Shown: in pieces, positions 1 to 9,002 of the stretch
Layout of the letters: each line of letters starts with the position of its first letter
How positions within the stretch are numbered: position 1 is the first letter of the stretch
Origin: JBFWVD01 sp050246915
Lineage (GTDB): Bacteria; Actinomycetota; Acidimicrobiia; Acidimicrobiales; Ilumatobacteraceae
Length of the DNA stretch: 20,578 nt
Direction of reading: 5' to 3'
NCBI GenBank assembly: GCA_050246915.1
Contig: JBFWVD010000079.1
Location: forward strand, 1 to 20,578
Notes under the pieces: model-generated
The model's input: the letters and a program-made list of their open reading frames with translations, nothing else
Databases searched by the model: none
Told to the model about the DNA's origin: nothing
Position numbers and translations under genes: made by a program

Positions 1-247
1 CGGCGTAGATCGTTGGGTCGTCGATGTCGTAGCCGAGGTTGACCCAGTAGCACTCGGGGGGCGGACCTCCACCCGAACCGCCAGGCGAACCTGGGGTGCC
101 GGGCGTCGGAACATCCCACTCCACGCAATAGCCACGAGGTGACCACTCGACGCACTGGGTCACGTCCTGAGCAATCGCCGTCGTGGGCTCAAGCACCAAC
201 AGCGCGACTGCCGCCCCCATGGCAGCGACGCGCCTACGCGTGCGCAT
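1..247 (-). CDS. secreted protein, N-terminal part (runs off the left edge)
   Basis: The ATG at 247-245 opens a reading frame that continues off the left edge; 82 residues are visible. The first 27 residues look like a Sec signal peptide: an Arg-rich start (MRTRRR), a hydrophobic Ala/Leu/Val core and a plausible cleavage site after AIA in TTAIAQD. The mature part contains cysteines in pairs (TQC, GYC, PEC) and a Gly/Pro linker (about residues 47-66). Its start overlaps the stop of the lipoprotein gene by one base (TGATG), so the two are probably translationally coupled. The function is not recognised. Being in the same operon as a prepilin peptidase and a lipoprotein hints at an envelope or pilus role, which is inference only. 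The call as a real gene is good; the product is open. Confidence 0.7.
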   Translation of the reverse strand, partial: MRTRRRVAAMGAAVALLVLEPTTAIAQDVTQCVEWSPRGYCVEWDVPTPGTPGSPGGSGGGPPPECYWVNLGYDIDDPTIYA

Positions 248-930
248 CACGAATCCCCGGGCCGCGGGCAATCATCCGGCGGCGCCTCAGTCAGATCGCG
301 AAGTAGCCAGTCGTCACCGACCCGTACGAGGACGACCTCGCCGCCATTCACGCCACCCTGCGACTCGAGCGCGGCGCCGGCGCTATCGACGATCTGGATC
401 GAGGATGTCGTGCACACCTTCGCCACCGCCTCGGACTCGCCCCGAAGCTCGACCGACTGCACGGTCGACTCGTACATCACGCCCCGGGGTCCGGGCCGGT
501 AGAAGCGGCCAGCGGCGGCCTCGCTCGCCCAGAAGCCGAGCGCGCCATTGGCGAACGTGCTGTCCTGTGGGAACAGCCCCAGGTAGCGACGCACCAACGC
601 GTCGCCCGGATCCGATGCGACGCTGGGATCGGCGAGGATCTCTGCGACAACAGCGTCGTAGGAGTCGACGAGCTGCTCGACGATTGGCTTCAGACTCTCG
701 TCGGTCACAGCCGTGCTCGGCGGCGACGTCGATGGAGCCGCAGTCGTCGAGGGAGCGCTCGATGTCGGTGTCGTGCTCGGAGCGGCCGTCGATGACGGGA
801 CAGCAGTGGCCGCGACGGTCGTGGTCGGCCCAGCCGAGGCGGTTGTCGAACCGCCTCCGTCGTCGCCCGAGCACGCACTCACGAACACACCGAGCGCCAG
901 CACGACTGCTACGAGTCGATCTCTCACCAT
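247..930 (-). CDS. putative lipoprotein with Ser/Thr/Pro linker
   Basis: The protein has 227 residues when started at the ATG at 930-928. The N terminus MVRDRLVAVVLALGVF is followed by a lipobox VSA-C with Cys20 as the predicted lipidated residue, so it should be anchored to the outer face of the membrane. A low-complexity Ser/Thr/Ala/Pro linker follows (about residues 28-76). After it comes a globular domain of about 150 residues that ends in a VLVRVGDDWLLRDLT-like strand. That ending recalls NTF2-like or Mce-associated lipoprotein domains, but the assignment is weak. The start overlaps the end of the upstream prepilin peptidase gene by 7 bp and the stop overlaps the next start, so the three genes form one coupled unit. 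A longer frame upstream to 1248 is open but would bury the lipobox, so it was not used. Confidence 0.8.
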   Translation of the reverse strand: MVRDRLVAVVLALGVFVSACSGDDGGGSTTASAGPTTTVAATAVPSSTAAPSTTPTSSAPSTTAAPSTSPPSTAVTDESLKPIVEQLVDSYDAVVAEILADPSVASDPGDALVRRYLGLFPQDSTFANGALGFWASEAAAGRFYRPGPRGVMYESTVQSVELRGESEAVAKVCTTSSIQIVDSAGAALESQGGVNGGEVVLVRVGDDWLLRDLTEAPPDDCPRPGDS

Positions 931-1505
931 GGGACCATCACCCCCACCACGAAGCCGAGCGCGAGGCCCGGCACGAACGGAATGGTCGGCTGCACGGGCG
1001 CGAGGTGCCGACGAGTCCCACGGGCGATCACGGCGGCAACGCCGCCGATCACGCACGCCACGATGATCATGACCGCACCTGCACGCCACGAGATGGCAGC
1101 GGCCGCGGCGAAGGCAATGACCGTGACCTTCACGTCGCCGAACGCGATCGCTCCCGGCAACGAAAGCCACAGCGAGACGAGCAGGACCGCAACGAGCGCG
1201 GCCCCGACGAGGGCTCGAAGCAGCGAACCCCAATCGTCGTGCCACCATGCCGTGCCGACCATCGTGACTGCAGTCAGACCCGCCAGCACCTGCACCTGCG
1301 TGGCAGGGAGCCGGTGTGCTGCCGCATCAGTCGTCGCGAGCGCCGCAAGGCCGGCGCCAGCTATGAGCGAGGTCAGGGCGGGTGCGTTGGGTCCTGCGTT
1401 CAGGGCAAGGATCGCGGTGACCGAGGCCGCGGCGGCCCAGGCCCAGGAGGCGCGGCGGTCGTGCCGCCGGCGGGCCGGGAGGGTCAGCGCTTGGCCAGGT
1501 CCCAT
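924..1505 (-). CDS. prepilin peptidase (A24 family), type IV leader peptidase-like
   Basis: This is a membrane aspartic peptidase that would cut leader peptides of type IV/Tad-type prepilins at the cytoplasmic face. With the ATG at 1505-1503 it has 193 residues, near the size of short A24 enzymes without the N-terminal methylase part. It consists almost entirely of hydrophobic helices. The two expected catalytic aspartates are visible: D60 in TTDAAAHRLP (the Asp-x6-Pro type motif after the first helices) and D124 in AIAFGDVK (the GxGD-type motif, here FGDVK). The charged N terminus RRRHDRR lies in the cytosol. A GTG at 1577 would give 24 more residues, and a GTG at 1517 is also possible, so the exact start is uncertain. 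It leads the coupled unit with the lipoprotein and the secreted protein, suggesting a pilus or secretion locus to the left. Confidence 0.85.
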   Translation of the reverse strand: MGPGQALTLPARRRHDRRASWAWAAAASVTAILALNAGPNAPALTSLIAGAGLAALATTDAAAHRLPATQVQVLAGLTAVTMVGTAWWHDDWGSLLRALVGAALVAVLLVSLWLSLPGAIAFGDVKVTVIAFAAAAAISWRAGAVMIIVACVIGGVAAVIARGTRRHLAPVQPTIPFVPGLALGFVVGVMVPW

Positions 1506-1764
1506 CTCTGGCCCCACCTGAACTGGACAGATCGGCGCGCCGGAATGGCGCGCTGGGCGGAGGTGTGTCGTCTGCACACCAGGGAACCCACCCCGCTCGG
1601 GTCAAACGCGCGACAACTTGGTCGACGGACCCGGCTTCCCGACCGCGGCGGGCTGGTGAACGGTCCCCACAGTCCGAGGACTGCACTCCGATCGAGTTGG
1701 CTGAGCATCGTCGCTCTTCCCCCATCCCGACCGCCGCGAGAGCGACAGCTGAGCACAGATAGTA

Positions 1765-1826
1765 CTGTTCAAAACTGCGCCCGCAAGAAAATCTCTGAAC
1801 AGGTAGTTCTTGGTTCTCGATAGCTT
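1765..1826 (+). promoter_or_regulatory. candidate TetR operator and leaderless promoter
   Basis: The gene-free stretch 1506-1831 holds little else. Near its right end there is a cluster of GTTC/GAAC boxes: CTGTTCA (1765-1771) is inverted by TGAACAG (1796-1802), GAAC-AGGTA-GTTC (1797-1809) is itself a dyad, and another GTTC lies at 1813-1816. A TANNNT box, TAGCTT (1821-1826), ends 5 nt before the ATG of the TetR gene, as expected for a leaderless promoter. No good -35 is seen. Autoregulation by the TetR protein is inference. Confidence 0.35.
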
Positions 1827-1831
1827 CGCCT

Positions 1832-2542
1832 ATGGTGATCCGGATGACCTACGCCGCAGATGGGCAGCGGCGACGGGGTCGCCCGCCGCGTCTCAGCCGC
1901 GACCACATCGTCGATGCTGCCTGCGAACTCGGAATCGAGAACCTCACCATGGCCGCCGTGGCCGAACGCCTCGGCGTCACGCACCAATCCCTCTACGGGT
2001 GGGTGCAGGATCGCGATGAGTTGATCGACCTGGTCTCGGACCGCCTCATTGGACGGATCGAGATCCTCCCGCCGGCGGACCCGGCGGATTGGCGCGACTC
2101 CCTTCGGTCCTATGCCAACGGCCTTCGTCGCCTCGCCGAAGAGACGCCAGGATTCGCCACCGCTGGCCTCGGTCGTTTCCGGACGACCGCTGGCTACGCC
2201 GATGTCAACCGCGCCGTCGTTGGAGTTCTCGAACAGGTTGGTTTCGAGTTGGTGATGGCGCAGAGGATCTACAACACGTTGAACACTGTTCTCCTGGGCT
2301 GGCTCGCTCGCGAGGAGACGCTCTCCGACGTTCCTGGGTTGGTCGACTCTGATGCGTGGGCGGCACAGATCGCGGAACTCCGGTCCCCGTCCGACGAGCG
2401 TTTCGAGTTCCTGGTCCATGCCTTCCTGGCCGGGCTTCCCGACCCGCCGGACCCCGTGCACCTTGCCCAGGGACCCGAGCTTCCGATCGACTTGCGGTCC
2501 TCTCCGGGCGCCGCTGGTGTCCTGGTGCATGAAGTTCTCTGA
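1832..2542 (+). CDS. TetR/AcrR-family transcriptional regulator
   Basis: This is a DNA-binding repressor of 236 residues. The N-terminal helix-turn-helix domain is at about residues 17-65: LSRDHIVDAACELGIENLTM, then AAVAERLGVTHQSLYGWV, then the usual DELIDLVSDRL helix. The Arg-rich QRRRGRPPRL stretch just before it is typical of the family. The rest (about 70-235) is the helical ligand-binding and dimer part and is not diagnostic. An ATG at 1844 is an alternative start (MTYAADG). It is followed by a 168-bp gap and then the defence genes in the same direction. Nothing shows that it controls them. Candidate operator boxes lie just upstream of its own start, so autoregulation is the more supported guess. 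The ligand and targets are unknown. Confidence 0.9.
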   Translation: MVIRMTYAADGQRRRGRPPRLSRDHIVDAACELGIENLTMAAVAERLGVTHQSLYGWVQDRDELIDLVSDRLIGRIEILPPADPADWRDSLRSYANGLRRLAEETPGFATAGLGRFRTTAGYADVNRAVVGVLEQVGFELVMAQRIYNTLNTVLLGWLAREETLSDVPGLVDSDAWAAQIAELRSPSDERFEFLVHAFLAGLPDPPDPVHLAQGPELPIDLRSSPGAAGVLVHEVL

Positions 2543-2710
2543 AGTCGGGCTGTGGCGGTGCTCTCTTCAACGAAGGCTCGGCGAAGTGCGGCCGTCGGTC
2601 GCCGTGTTGTCCGGTAGGCCCGAGACCGTCACACGCTTGCCCTACCATGGGCACAGTGGGACGTCGCGGGCCAGAGTCGGGTCGAAGCCTCGGCCCCACC
2701 GCCCACACCC

Positions 2711-5700
2711 ATGACCGAGCTGAACGACCTCAAAACTGGATCGAGAGTGCGGGGGCTGGTGGCCGCCGCCGATGTGACGATCATCGCGGTCGAGCCGCAC
2801 GGGGATGGGATCGTCAATGTCGTCTACCGGGGTGACGACGGTCAGATCTCTGATCGCCTGCTGACGGCCGAACAGGCTGCGGGCGTATCGGTCGCCTCGG
2901 GCCGACGTTGGACGTTCGATGCGGACGGAACGTCCTTCAAGCTTGCGTCGGAGGCTCGCCGGATCGAGTTGGCGCACCTGTTCGATCCGTTCGCTGCCGT
3001 TGGTTCGTCGACGATCCAGCCCCTGCCGCATCAGATCGATGCGGTGTACGGCCGTCTGTTGCCATTGCAGCCGCTGCGGTTCCTGTTGGCGGATGATCCG
3101 GGTGCTGGCAAGACGATCATGTCGGGGTTGTACATCCGCGAGCTGATGCTGCGCGGGGACCTGGAGCGGTGTCTGGTGATCGCTCCTGGGAGCCTGGTCG
3201 AGCAGTGGCAGGAGGAGCTGTTCGACAAGTTCGACCTTCGGTTCGACATCATGAGCCGAGACATGGTTGAGGCCGCTCGTACCGGGAACCCTTTCCAGGA
3301 GCGAAATCTGCTGATCGCTCGGCTCGATCAGTTGTCCCGTAGTGAGGAGCTGCAGGCGAAACTGGCGGTCACCGATTGGGATCTCGTCATCTGTGACGAG
3401 GCCCACAAGATGTCGGCTCGCCTGTACGGCGACGAGATCAACCGGACGCTCCGGTTCCAGCTCGGGGAGCTCGTGCGCGACCGGGCCAGGAACCTGCTGT
3501 TGCTCACCGCGACCCCGCACAACGGCAGCAACGATGACTTCTTGTTGTTCCTCTCGCTGCTCGACCCTGACCGCTTCGCTGGCCGGCTCCGCCGATCGAA
3601 GCACTTGCCAGATGTGTCTGACGTGATGCGTCGCCTCGTGAAGGAGAACCTGCTCACCTTCGACGGGAAGCGGTTGTTCCGTGAACGCAGGGCGACGACG
3701 GTCAGCTACGACCTGAGCCCGGACGAGCAACGCCTGTACGAAGCGGTCAGCTCTTACGTCCAGGAGGGGATGGGTCGCGCGCAGGCGATCGAACAGGGCG
3801 GCGACCGTCGACGAGGGTTGGCGATCGGGTTCGCGCTCGCCGCATTGCAGCGCCGTCTGGCGTCCTCGCCGGAGGCGATCTTCCAGTCACTTCGACGCCG
3901 CAAGGAGAAGCTCACCGCCCAGCTCCTGCAAGCCGAGAAGGCGGGCAAGCTGGCGGATGCTCGTGGCCTGGATGGCCGGCTGGCCGACCCGGATGGCTTC
4001 GACAGCGACGACTTCGCGGATGACGAGTTCGAGCACCTCGAGGACGAAGCGATCGAGAGCGTGATGAGCGCCGAGTCGCTGGTGGAGCTCGAACGCGAGA
4101 TCACGGAGCTTCGTCTCCTGGAGCTGTTGGCGTCAGAGGTGCGCGCGTCGGGGCAGGATCGCAAGTGGGTGGAGCTGCGCAACATCTTGCAGTCCGATGA
4201 GTTCAACCAGCCTGGCGAGCCCCGCAAGCTGATCGTGTTCACCGAGCACCGTGACACCCTCAACTACCTCGAGGGCAAGATCCGCACGCTGCTGGGTCGG
4301 CCCGAAGCCGTGGTCTCGATCCACGGTGGGGTGCGTCGCGAAGACCGACGCCGGATCCAGGACGCGTTCCGTAACGACCCCGCTGTGAAGATCCTGGTCG
4401 CCACCGACGCAGCGGGCGAGGGCGTCAACCTGCAGCGGGCGAACCTGATGGTCAACTACGACCTGCCGTGGAACCCGAACCGGATCGAGCAGCGCTTCGG
4501 ACGCATCCACCGCATCGGCCAGGAGCAGGTCTGCCACCTGTGGAACCTCGTCGCACACGGCACCCGCGAGGGCATGGTGTTCCAGAGGCTCTTCGCGAAG
4601 ATCGAGCAGCAACGCGCCGTGTACGGCGACCAGATCTACGACGTCCTGGGCGACTCGGAGATCAACCGCTCCCTCCAAGACCTGCTGATCGAAGCGATCC
4701 GCTACGGCAAGGACCCAGCCGTGCTGGCTAGGGTCGACGAGGTCATCGACGCCCACATCGGTAGTCGGCTCAAGACGGTCCTCGACGAGCGAGCGCTCGC
4801 TTCGAACGTGCTCGACCCCGGGAGCATCAGCGAGATCCGCCATCGCATGGAGGAAGCACTCGCCCGCAAGCTGCAGCCCGGATTCATCCAAGCGTTCTTC
4901 TCCGCCGCCCTCGACGACGTCGGTGGACGAATCGCGCCTCGTGAGGCTGGAAGGTTCGAGATCACTCGGGTGCCCGCCACCGTCAGATCACGGGACCGTG
5001 AGGTGTCTGCCGGTGGACCGCTCCACAGCGCCTACGAACGCGTCACCTTCGACAAGGACAAGGTCAGCATCGACACGGCTGGTCGGGGTGGTGTCCGCGC
5101 CGAGCTGATCACACCGGGCCATCCGCTGCTGAAGGCGCTCATCGCCACGACCCTCGAACGCCACGGCTCGACACTCTCGACTGGGACGACGTTCATCGAT
5201 CCGACCGACGAAGGCGACACGCCCCGAATCCTGATCTACCTCGAACACACGATCAGCGACGGCCGCATCGATCACGGTGCCCGGACGGTGGTGTCACGCC
5301 GGTTCCAGTACGTCGAGATCACCGCAGACGGCGACATCAATGACCCGGGCGCCGAGCCTTACCTCGGATACGAACCGCTCGACGACCGCACCAACGAGCT
5401 GCTCGCCACCGTCGACACCCGCTGGGCAGACGACGGCGTCGACCAGACCGCACGCAGTTGGGCAACCGCCAATCTCGCCTCGCCACACTTCGCAGAGGTC
5501 GCCGACGTCACCAAGGCACGCATCGAACGCACTCGCCGCGCCGTCGAGGAACGCCTCAATAGCGAGATCCGCCATTGGGATCTCCGCGCCCACGAACTCA
5601 AGGAGCAAGAACTCCACGGCAAGAAGCCTCGCCTCAACTCCGGACGCGCACGTCAACGCGCTGACGATCTCGAAGCGCGCAAGACCCGTCGCCTTCGTGA

Positions 5701-6211
5701 GCTCGAGGTCGAGTCGGATCTCGTCAACCATGCCCCCACCGTTGTCGCCGCAGCGCTGGTCATCCCGCAGGGGCTCATCGATGGCCTTGCCGGCGGGCTG
5801 CCGTCTGAGATGGACCAAGAGGTTGCGAAGGAGACCGATCGCCGGGCCGTGGCCGCAGTGATGGCCACCGAACGAGCGCTCGGCCGCGTGCCCGTCGAGC
5901 AAGCCCACAACAACCCCGGCTTCGACATCCTCTCCGAGGACCCGCGCACCGGCGTCGTGTACCAGATCGAGGTCAAGGGACACCGACCCGACACACCCGA
6001 GATCAAGGTGAGAGGTCCGCAAGTCCGCCAGGCGAAGCAGAACCCCGAACGCTTCCGCTTAGCCGTGGTGCGGGTGCCGCACGAATCCGACGGCCGCCCA
6101 GCCGTGAACTACTTCATCCGACCGTTCGACACCTATGAGCTGCACTTCGCCCAGGCCTACGTGCCGCTCAACATTGCCGACCTCATGCCGTACGCCGTGG
6201 AGCCCCAGTGA
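2711..6211 (+). CDS. SNF2-type helicase with C-terminal DUF3883 nuclease-like domain (HMA helicase)
   Basis: This is a superfamily 2 DNA translocase of 1166 residues, the first gene of the defence trio. Visible motifs: Walker A in LADDPGAGKT (K134, T135), motif II DEAH at 229-232, motif III TATPHNG, and in the second RecA lobe ATDAAGEGVNLQ and QRFGRIHRIGQ (594-604), the standard SNF2/COG0553 pattern. Coiled, charged stretches lie at about 395-470 and 925-1005. The C-terminal region (about 1035-1130) resembles DUF3883, a PD-(D/E)XK-like fold, with D1072 in GFDIL and E1087-V-K1089 in YQIEVKG, so nuclease activity is plausible but unproven. Its last 4 bases overlap the GTG of the methylase (GTGA), a sign of coupling. 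Similar helicases occur in BREX type 3 (BrxHII) and class 1 DISARM (DrmD). The neighbours favour the HMA arrangement. Confidence 0.9.
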   Translation: MTELNDLKTGSRVRGLVAAADVTIIAVEPHGDGIVNVVYRGDDGQISDRLLTAEQAAGVSVASGRRWTFDADGTSFKLASEARRIELAHLFDPFAAVGSSTIQPLPHQIDAVYGRLLPLQPLRFLLADDPGAGKTIMSGLYIRELMLRGDLERCLVIAPGSLVEQWQEELFDKFDLRFDIMSRDMVEAARTGNPFQERNLLIARLDQLSRSEELQAKLAVTDWDLVICDEAHKMSARLYGDEINRTLRFQLGELVRDRARNLLLLTATPHNGSNDDFLLFLSLLDPDRFAGRLRRSKHLPDVSDVMRRLVKENLLTFDGKRLFRERRATTVSYDLSPDEQRLYEAVSSYVQEGMGRAQAIEQGGDRRRGLAIGFALAALQRRLASSPEAIFQSLRRRKEKLTAQLLQAEKAGKLADARGLDGRLADPDGFDSDDFADDEFEHLEDEAIESVMSAESLVELEREITELRLLELLASEVRASGQDRKWVELRNILQSDEFNQPGEPRKLIVFTEHRDTLNYLEGKIRTLLGRPEAVVSIHGGVRREDRRRIQDAFRNDPAVKILVATDAAGEGVNLQRANLMVNYDLPWNPNRIEQRFGRIHRIGQEQVCHLWNLVAHGTREGMVFQRLFAKIEQQRAVYGDQIYDVLGDSEINRSLQDLLIEAIRYGKDPAVLARVDEVIDAHIGSRLKTVLDERALASNVLDPGSISEIRHRMEEALARKLQPGFIQAFFSAALDDVGGRIAPREAGRFEITRVPATVRSRDREVSAGGPLHSAYERVTFDKDKVSIDTAGRGGVRAELITPGHPLLKALIATTLERHGSTLSTGTTFIDPTDEGDTPRILIYLEHTISDGRIDHGARTVVSRRFQYVEITADGDINDPGAEPYLGYEPLDDRTNELLATVDTRWADDGVDQTARSWATANLASPHFAEVADVTKARIERTRRAVEERLNSEIRHWDLRAHELKEQELHGKKPRLNSGRARQRADDLEARKTRRLRELEVESDLVNHAPTVVAAALVIPQGLIDGLAGGLPSEMDQEVAKETDRRAVAAVMATERALGRVPVEQAHNNPGFDILSEDPRTGVVYQIEVKGHRPDTPEIKVRGPQVRQAKQNPERFRLAVVRVPHESDGRPAVNYFIRPFDTYELHFAQAYVPLNIADLMPYAVEPQ

Positions 6212-8949
6212 CCTACAAGAAGAAGCTCATCGAGGTCGCCCTGCCTCTCGCCACAATCAACGCCGAGTCGGCTCGAGACAAGGGAATTCGCAACCACCCG
6301 CAGGCTCTTCACCGCTGGTGGGCTCGCAGGCCGCTCGCCGCCGCCCGTGCCGTCTTGTGGGCGTCGTTGGTTGATGACCCGTCAGCTCATCCTGACCGGT
6401 TCCCGAGTCACGACGAGCAACAGGCGGAGCGAGATCGACTGTTCGGGATCCTCGAGCGGCTCGTGCCATGGGAGGCAAGCAACGACCGCCGGGTTCTTGA
6501 TGAGGCTAGGGCTGAGATCGTTCGATCCTGCGAGGGTGAACTGCCACGCCTGCTGGATCCTTTTGGCGGCGGCGGCGCGATACCGCTTGAGGCCATGCGA
6601 TTGGGCCTGCCCACCTTCACCGGCGACCTGAACCCTGTGGCCGTGATTATCCAACGAGCGATGCTTGAAGTGCCGCATCGGTTCGCTGGGCGCCCTCCGG
6701 TAGCTCCGGCGATTCGTTCGTCCCAAGGCATCTGGGAGGGAATGCGTGGTCTCGCCGCCGACATTGAGTTCCATGGCGAGTGGATGCGGGAAGAGGCCCG
6801 CCGTCGAATCGGTAAGTACTACCCCGACGCCCGTAGGGCGGACGGGGCCGCTGTTGCTCCGGTGGGATGGGTATGGGCCAGGACCGTCAAATCCCCTGAT
6901 CCTTCCTGGCCAGGTCGTGTTCCCCTAGTCCGGTCTTGGGTGCTTTCGAAGAAGCCGGGCCGGCCAGTTGTCTGGATTGAACCGGTGGTCGATCACGCCT
7001 CCAAGTCCGTCAGCTTTCACATTCGAGAGGGTGGAAACCCGCCACCCGGCAACATCGGTCGACAGGGTGGCGTTTGCATCGCGACTGGAGCCCCGATACC
7101 GATTTCGTACATACGGAACGAGGCCAAGGCAGATCGGATGGGTTCCGCAATGTTGGCCATAGTGGCTGAGGGGGATCGCGCTCGACTCTTTCTCGATCCG
7201 ATAGACGCGACGGACCTGGAGGCCGGCCTTCCGGATCCATCGTGGGTTCCTACAGGGGCCATGTCGGCCAACACGCGGCACATGAGTCCTCCCGGTTTCG
7301 GCCTCGATCAGTGGAGCAAGCTCTTCACCAAACGCCAGCTTGTGGCGTTGTCCACGCTCATGGAGCTTCTTGACGAGGTCAAGGCTCGCGTCGAAGCGGA
7401 CGCGATCGAGATCTCAACAGACTCGACGAATCTGCGTGACGGAGGTGCGGGCGGTCGGGCCTATGCGGAGGCCGTCGTTACGTACCTCGCTCTGGCTCTC
7501 AGCAAGGGCCTGGATTTCAACTGCACCCTCGCTGGTTGGGACGCCACCAACGTCAAGATCCGAAACACGTTCGCGCGGCAGGCGCTTCCGATGACCTGGG
7601 ACTACGTCGAGGCGAACATCCTCGGTCAAGGGGTAGGAAGTTTCTCGTCGATGGTCTCATCGACAACGGCGGCTCTTCTGGCGCTGCCGGTCGGAGACGG
7701 GGCGTCCACGACACAGCGTGACGCTCGAGCGCGCGTCGCTGAGGTTGGTATGTGCGTTGTGGCTACCGATCCTCCGTACTACGACAACGTCCCATACGCA
7801 GATATCTCCGACTTCTTCTATGTTTGGTTGAGAAGAGCTCTTGCTGGGATCTGGCCCGACGAGTTTGCGACGCTGCTCACTCCTAAGGCGGACGAAATGG
7901 TGGCCGATCCTGTGAGAGCTGGATCGAAGCCAAAGGCGAAGGCTCATTTTGAAAATGGCATGCGCGAGGTATTCGCTGAGGTCGCAGCGAATGCCGACCC
8001 TCGCTACCCATCCACGATCTTCTACGCCTTCAAGGCGACGGAGTCCGAGACGGAGGGGGTCGCGTCTACGGGATGGGAGACCTTTCTTCGGGGGCTGCTT
8101 GATGCAGGGTTCGCAATCACGGCCACTTGGCCCGTCCGTACAGAGAAGCCTGGACGTAGTCGTGAGATCGGGTCGGCGGCACTGGCTTCCTCCATTGTGC
8201 TCGCGTGCCGCAAACGTGAAGTGACCGCAGCGATGGCGACACGCGGAGAGTTGATCGCTGCACTTCGCCTCGAAATGGAACCCGCAGTTCGGTTACTCCA
8301 GATGGAAAATATCGCCCCCGTTGACCTAGCTCAATCTGCGATCGGCCCAGGAATTGCCATCTTCTCCCGGTACGCCCGGGTCGTCGAGGCAGACGGAGCG
8401 ACCATGAGCGTAAGAACTGCCCTCAACCTCATCAACGAGATCCTCGCCGAGGTCCTTCTTGGCGAAGAGTCGGAGTTCGATGCCGACACGCGGTTCGCCC
8501 TCACGTGGTTTGAGCAGTACGGACACAATCCAGGGCCCTACGGTGACGCCGCAACACTTGCGAGAGCAAAGAACACGTCGGTCGAGGGAGTGGAGCGTGC
8601 CGGCGTGGTCCACAGCCGAGATGGGAAAGTGCGGCTGGTAGAGCGGGAGGAGTTGTCAGACGGATGGGATCCCGCGGCAGACACACGCTTGACGGTGTGG
8701 GAGACCACGCAGCACCTGATTCGAGCTCTGGACAGATCGGAGGTGGAAGCAGCGTCGCTGCTTGCCCGGATGGGCTCCGGAGTGGGTGAGCGTGGACGTC
8801 AGCTGGCGTACTTGCTGTACGGGCTGTGTGATCGCAAGAAATGGGCAGACGAGGCGGGTGCGTACAACATGCTGGTTACGGCGTGGCCGGAGGTCAGCCG
8901 GTTGGCCGCCGCCGGCGCGGCTCCCGAGACCACGGGGAGCTTGTTCTAG
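6208..8949 (+). CDS. DUF1156 / COG1743 adenine-specific DNA methylase (HMA methylase)
   Basis: A protein of 913 residues starting at GTG 6208, which overlaps the helicase stop. The N terminus (about 1-60), with LATINAESARDKGIRNHPQ and LHRWWARRPLAAAR, is the DUF1156 domain. S-adenosylmethionine-binding motif I is DPFGGGG (117-123), and the catalytic motif IV is DPPYYDN (521-527), the (D/N)PP(Y/F) box of N6-adenine methylases. It should methylate the host's own DNA so that the partner ATPase and helicase spare it. Family members, as I recall them, carry a four-cysteine zinc ribbon between these motifs. Here the matching positions read S229, W234, C290 and T293, so the ribbon appears lost. Codon use from about 6750 to 8900 is less G/C-ending than in the helicase and DUF499 genes. 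PglXI of BREX type 3 is a close functional relative. Confidence 0.92.
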   Translation: MTYKKKLIEVALPLATINAESARDKGIRNHPQALHRWWARRPLAAARAVLWASLVDDPSAHPDRFPSHDEQQAERDRLFGILERLVPWEASNDRRVLDEARAEIVRSCEGELPRLLDPFGGGGAIPLEAMRLGLPTFTGDLNPVAVIIQRAMLEVPHRFAGRPPVAPAIRSSQGIWEGMRGLAADIEFHGEWMREEARRRIGKYYPDARRADGAAVAPVGWVWARTVKSPDPSWPGRVPLVRSWVLSKKPGRPVVWIEPVVDHASKSVSFHIREGGNPPPGNIGRQGGVCIATGAPIPISYIRNEAKADRMGSAMLAIVAEGDRARLFLDPIDATDLEAGLPDPSWVPTGAMSANTRHMSPPGFGLDQWSKLFTKRQLVALSTLMELLDEVKARVEADAIEISTDSTNLRDGGAGGRAYAEAVVTYLALALSKGLDFNCTLAGWDATNVKIRNTFARQALPMTWDYVEANILGQGVGSFSSMVSSTTAALLALPVGDGASTTQRDARARVAEVGMCVVATDPPYYDNVPYADISDFFYVWLRRALAGIWPDEFATLLTPKADEMVADPVRAGSKPKAKAHFENGMREVFAEVAANADPRYPSTIFYAFKATESETEGVASTGWETFLRGLLDAGFAITATWPVRTEKPGRSREIGSAALASSIVLACRKREVTAAMATRGELIAALRLEMEPAVRLLQMENIAPVDLAQSAIGPGIAIFSRYARVVEADGATMSVRTALNLINEILAEVLLGEESEFDADTRFALTWFEQYGHNPGPYGDAATLARAKNTSVEGVERAGVVHSRDGKVRLVEREELSDGWDPAADTRLTVWETTQHLIRALDRSEVEAASLLARMGSGVGERGRQLAYLLYGLCDRKKWADEAGAYNMLVTAWPEVSRLAAAGAAPETTGSLF

Positions 8950-9002
8950 ATGTCGAGCATGCCGATGAAGAGGTTTATGAGTCGATGGGGTGATGAGCCA
9001 GC

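Noticed and set aside
183..1823. A 546-residue plus-strand reading frame
   Set aside because: It is an Arg/Pro/Ser-rich shadow antisense to the lipoprotein and prepilin peptidase genes, which have clear motifs and coupled starts and stops.
2642..3730. A 362-residue minus-strand frame
   Set aside because: It is antisense to the helicase N-terminal half, where Walker A and DEAH motifs show the true frame.
2711..8949. Class 1 DISARM (drmD-drmMI)
   Set aside because: The helicase and methylase could suggest it, but the core genes drmA, drmB and the PLD gene drmC are absent and DUF499 is not a DISARM component.
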